Source of the DNA: an uncultured Prevotellaceae bacterium | Lineage (GTDB): Bacteria; Bacteroidota; Bacteroidia; Bacteroidales; Muribaculaceae | Assembly (NCBI GenBank): GCA_900556245.1 | Contig: USOC01000050.1 | Coordinates: 1-7,536, forward strand | Length of the DNA: 7,536 nt | Direction: 5' to 3' | Part shown: positions 6,624 to 7,536 of the stretch, piece after piece | Layout: every line of letters starts with the position of its first letter | How positions within the stretch are numbered: the first letter of the stretch is position 1 | Position numbers and translations under genes: made by a program | The notes under the pieces: model-generated | Database searches by the model: none | What the model was told of the DNA's origin: nothing | The model's input: only the letters and a program-made list of their open reading frames with translations

Positions 6624-7536
6624 TCAGGGCACTTCAACCTTATTCAGAATCTTACTGATGATTTCGTCCGAAGTCATATTGTTAGCTTCCGCTTCGTACG
6701 TCAATCCGATACGATGACGAAGAACATCATGTGCAACAGCACGTACATCTTCCGGAATTACATAACCACGACGCTTGATGAAAGCATATGTACGGGCAGC
6801 CAAAGCCAGATTGATAGAAGCACGGGGCGAACCACCAAATCCGATCATATCTTTTAATTCTTTGAGATCATATTTTTCCGGGAAACGGGTAGCGAATACA
6901 ATATCTACGATATAACGTTCTATTTTCTCATCCAAATATACCTGACGAACGACCTTGCGTGCTTCAATAATTTCATCAGCTTTTAGAATCGGTTTCACAT
7001 TGAACTTTTCTCCATTGATATTTTGGCGGATAATCAACTTCTCTTCTTCCAACTTCGGGTAGTCGATGACCACTTTCAGCATGAAACGGTCGACCTGTGC
7101 TTCAGGAAGAGGATAAGTTCCTTCTTGTTCAATCGGATTTTGAGTCGCTAATACAAGGAAAGGTTCTGGTAATACAAATGTCTCTTTACCAATAGTAACC
7201 TGACATTCCTGCATGGCTTCCAACAAAGCACTCTGTACTTTGGCCGGAGCACGGTTTATTTCATCAGCCAGTACAAAGTTGGCGAAAATCGGGCCTCTTT
7301 GTACCTTAAAAGATTCATCTTTCTGACTGTAAACCATTGTTCCTATAACGTCGGCAGGCAATAAATCCGGTGTGAACTGGATACGGCTATATTTCGCGTC
7401 GATCAGAGAAGCGAGTGTTTTAATAGCCAAAGTTTTTGCCAAGCCAGGTACACCTTCCAAAAGAACGTGACCATCGGAAAGTAATCCGATAAGCAGTGAT
7501 TCAACCAAATGTTTCTGACCAACAATGATTTGGTCC
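6624..7536 (-). CDS. moxR: MoxR-family AAA+ ATPase (5' end cut by window edge)
   Basis: 303 residues are visible and the frame is open to the right edge, where it reads DQIIVGQKHLVESLLIGLLS. The start is therefore outside the window, and roughly 20-30 N-terminal residues are missing judging from the usual length near 330. Counting from the first visible residue: Walker A GVPGLAKT at 28-35, Walker B with VLADEINRAP at 88-97, sensor 1 LATQNPIEQEGTYPLPEAQVDRF at 129-151 including the arginine-finger region, and sensor 2 GFGGSPRAS at 232-240. These are the standard MoxR/RavA-type AAA+ motifs and all key residues are present. Family knowledge: MoxR ATPases form ring oligomers that remodel or activate VWA-domain proteins encoded beside them. 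Here the candidates are the DUF58 protein, BatA and BatB. It ends with TGA at 6624-6626 and is separated from the rest of the operon by the only sizeable gap in the window. Confidence 0.97.
   Translation of the reverse strand, partial: DQIIVGQKHLVESLLIGLLSDGHVLLEGVPGLAKTLAIKTLASLIDAKYSRIQFTPDLLPADVIGTMVYSQKDESFKVQRGPIFANFVLADEINRAPAKVQSALLEAMQECQVTIGKETFVLPEPFLVLATQNPIEQEGTYPLPEAQVDRFMLKVVIDYPKLEEEKLIIRQNINGEKFNVKPILKADEIIEARKVVRQVYLDEKIERYIVDIVFATRFPEKYDLKELKDMIGFGGSPRASINLALAARTYAFIKRRGYVIPEDVRAVAHDVLRHRIGLTYEAEANNMTSDEIISKILNKVEVP

Noticed and set aside
7506..7508. TTG as the start of the MoxR ATPase
   Set aside because: The frame continues upstream to the window edge with conserved MoxR sequence (DQIIVGQKHL), so the real start is outside the window.
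1..7536. A new defence or mobile system
   Set aside because: Every gene fits the known Bat/MoxR-VWA locus. No transposase, integrase, terminal repeat, toxin-antitoxin pair or CRISPR-like array was seen, and all genes run in the same direction with consistent composition.

Overview
The window is one stretch of a single operon read entirely on the minus strand, and it is the Bat (Bacteroides aerotolerance) locus of a Bacteroidota bacterium, most likely a gut Bacteroides or a close relative. The assignment rests on gene order (MoxR ATPase, DUF58 protein, DUF4381-like membrane protein, BatA, BatB, BatC, BatD), on protein motifs, and on the near absence of Shine-Dalgarno sequences, which is usual in this phylum. 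I recognise the families from their sequence; no database search was possible.

Layout in transcription order (right to left): the MoxR-type AAA+ ATPase runs in from the right edge and stops at 6624, lacking only its N-terminus. An 82-bp gap (6542-6623) holds a 9-bp perfect inverted repeat and several copies of a short AAGTAG unit. Then come the DUF58 protein (6541-5666), a signal-peptide/one-TM protein overlapping it by 4 bp (5669-4614), BatA (4598-3609), BatB (3598-2570), BatC (2561-1830) and BatD (1813 to the left edge). Spacings after the first gap are -4, 15, 10, 8 and 16 bp, so the six downstream genes form a tightly packed transcriptional unit. BatD stays open to base 1 and is 604 residues long at that point. 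batE, usually the next gene, would lie beyond the left edge.

Proposed working of the set (family knowledge plus inference): MoxR ATPases act as chaperone-like remodelers of proteins with von Willebrand factor A (VWA) domains. Three proteins here carry an intact DxSxS metal-site motif: the soluble DUF58 protein and the membrane-anchored BatA and BatB. BatC offers a periplasmic TPR scaffold, and BatD and the DUF4381-like protein offer large periplasmic domains joined through one TM helix to cytosolic tails. The products thus look like an envelope complex driven from the cytosol by MoxR. The biochemical role is not settled; the name comes from an aerotolerance phenotype in Bacteroides fragilis.

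No mobile element, RNA gene, CRISPR array, pseudogene or clear terminator was seen. The system is a known one. The points most worth a second look are the apparently shared cytosolic tail of BatD and the DUF4381-like protein, and the repeat-rich gap behind the ATPase gene.
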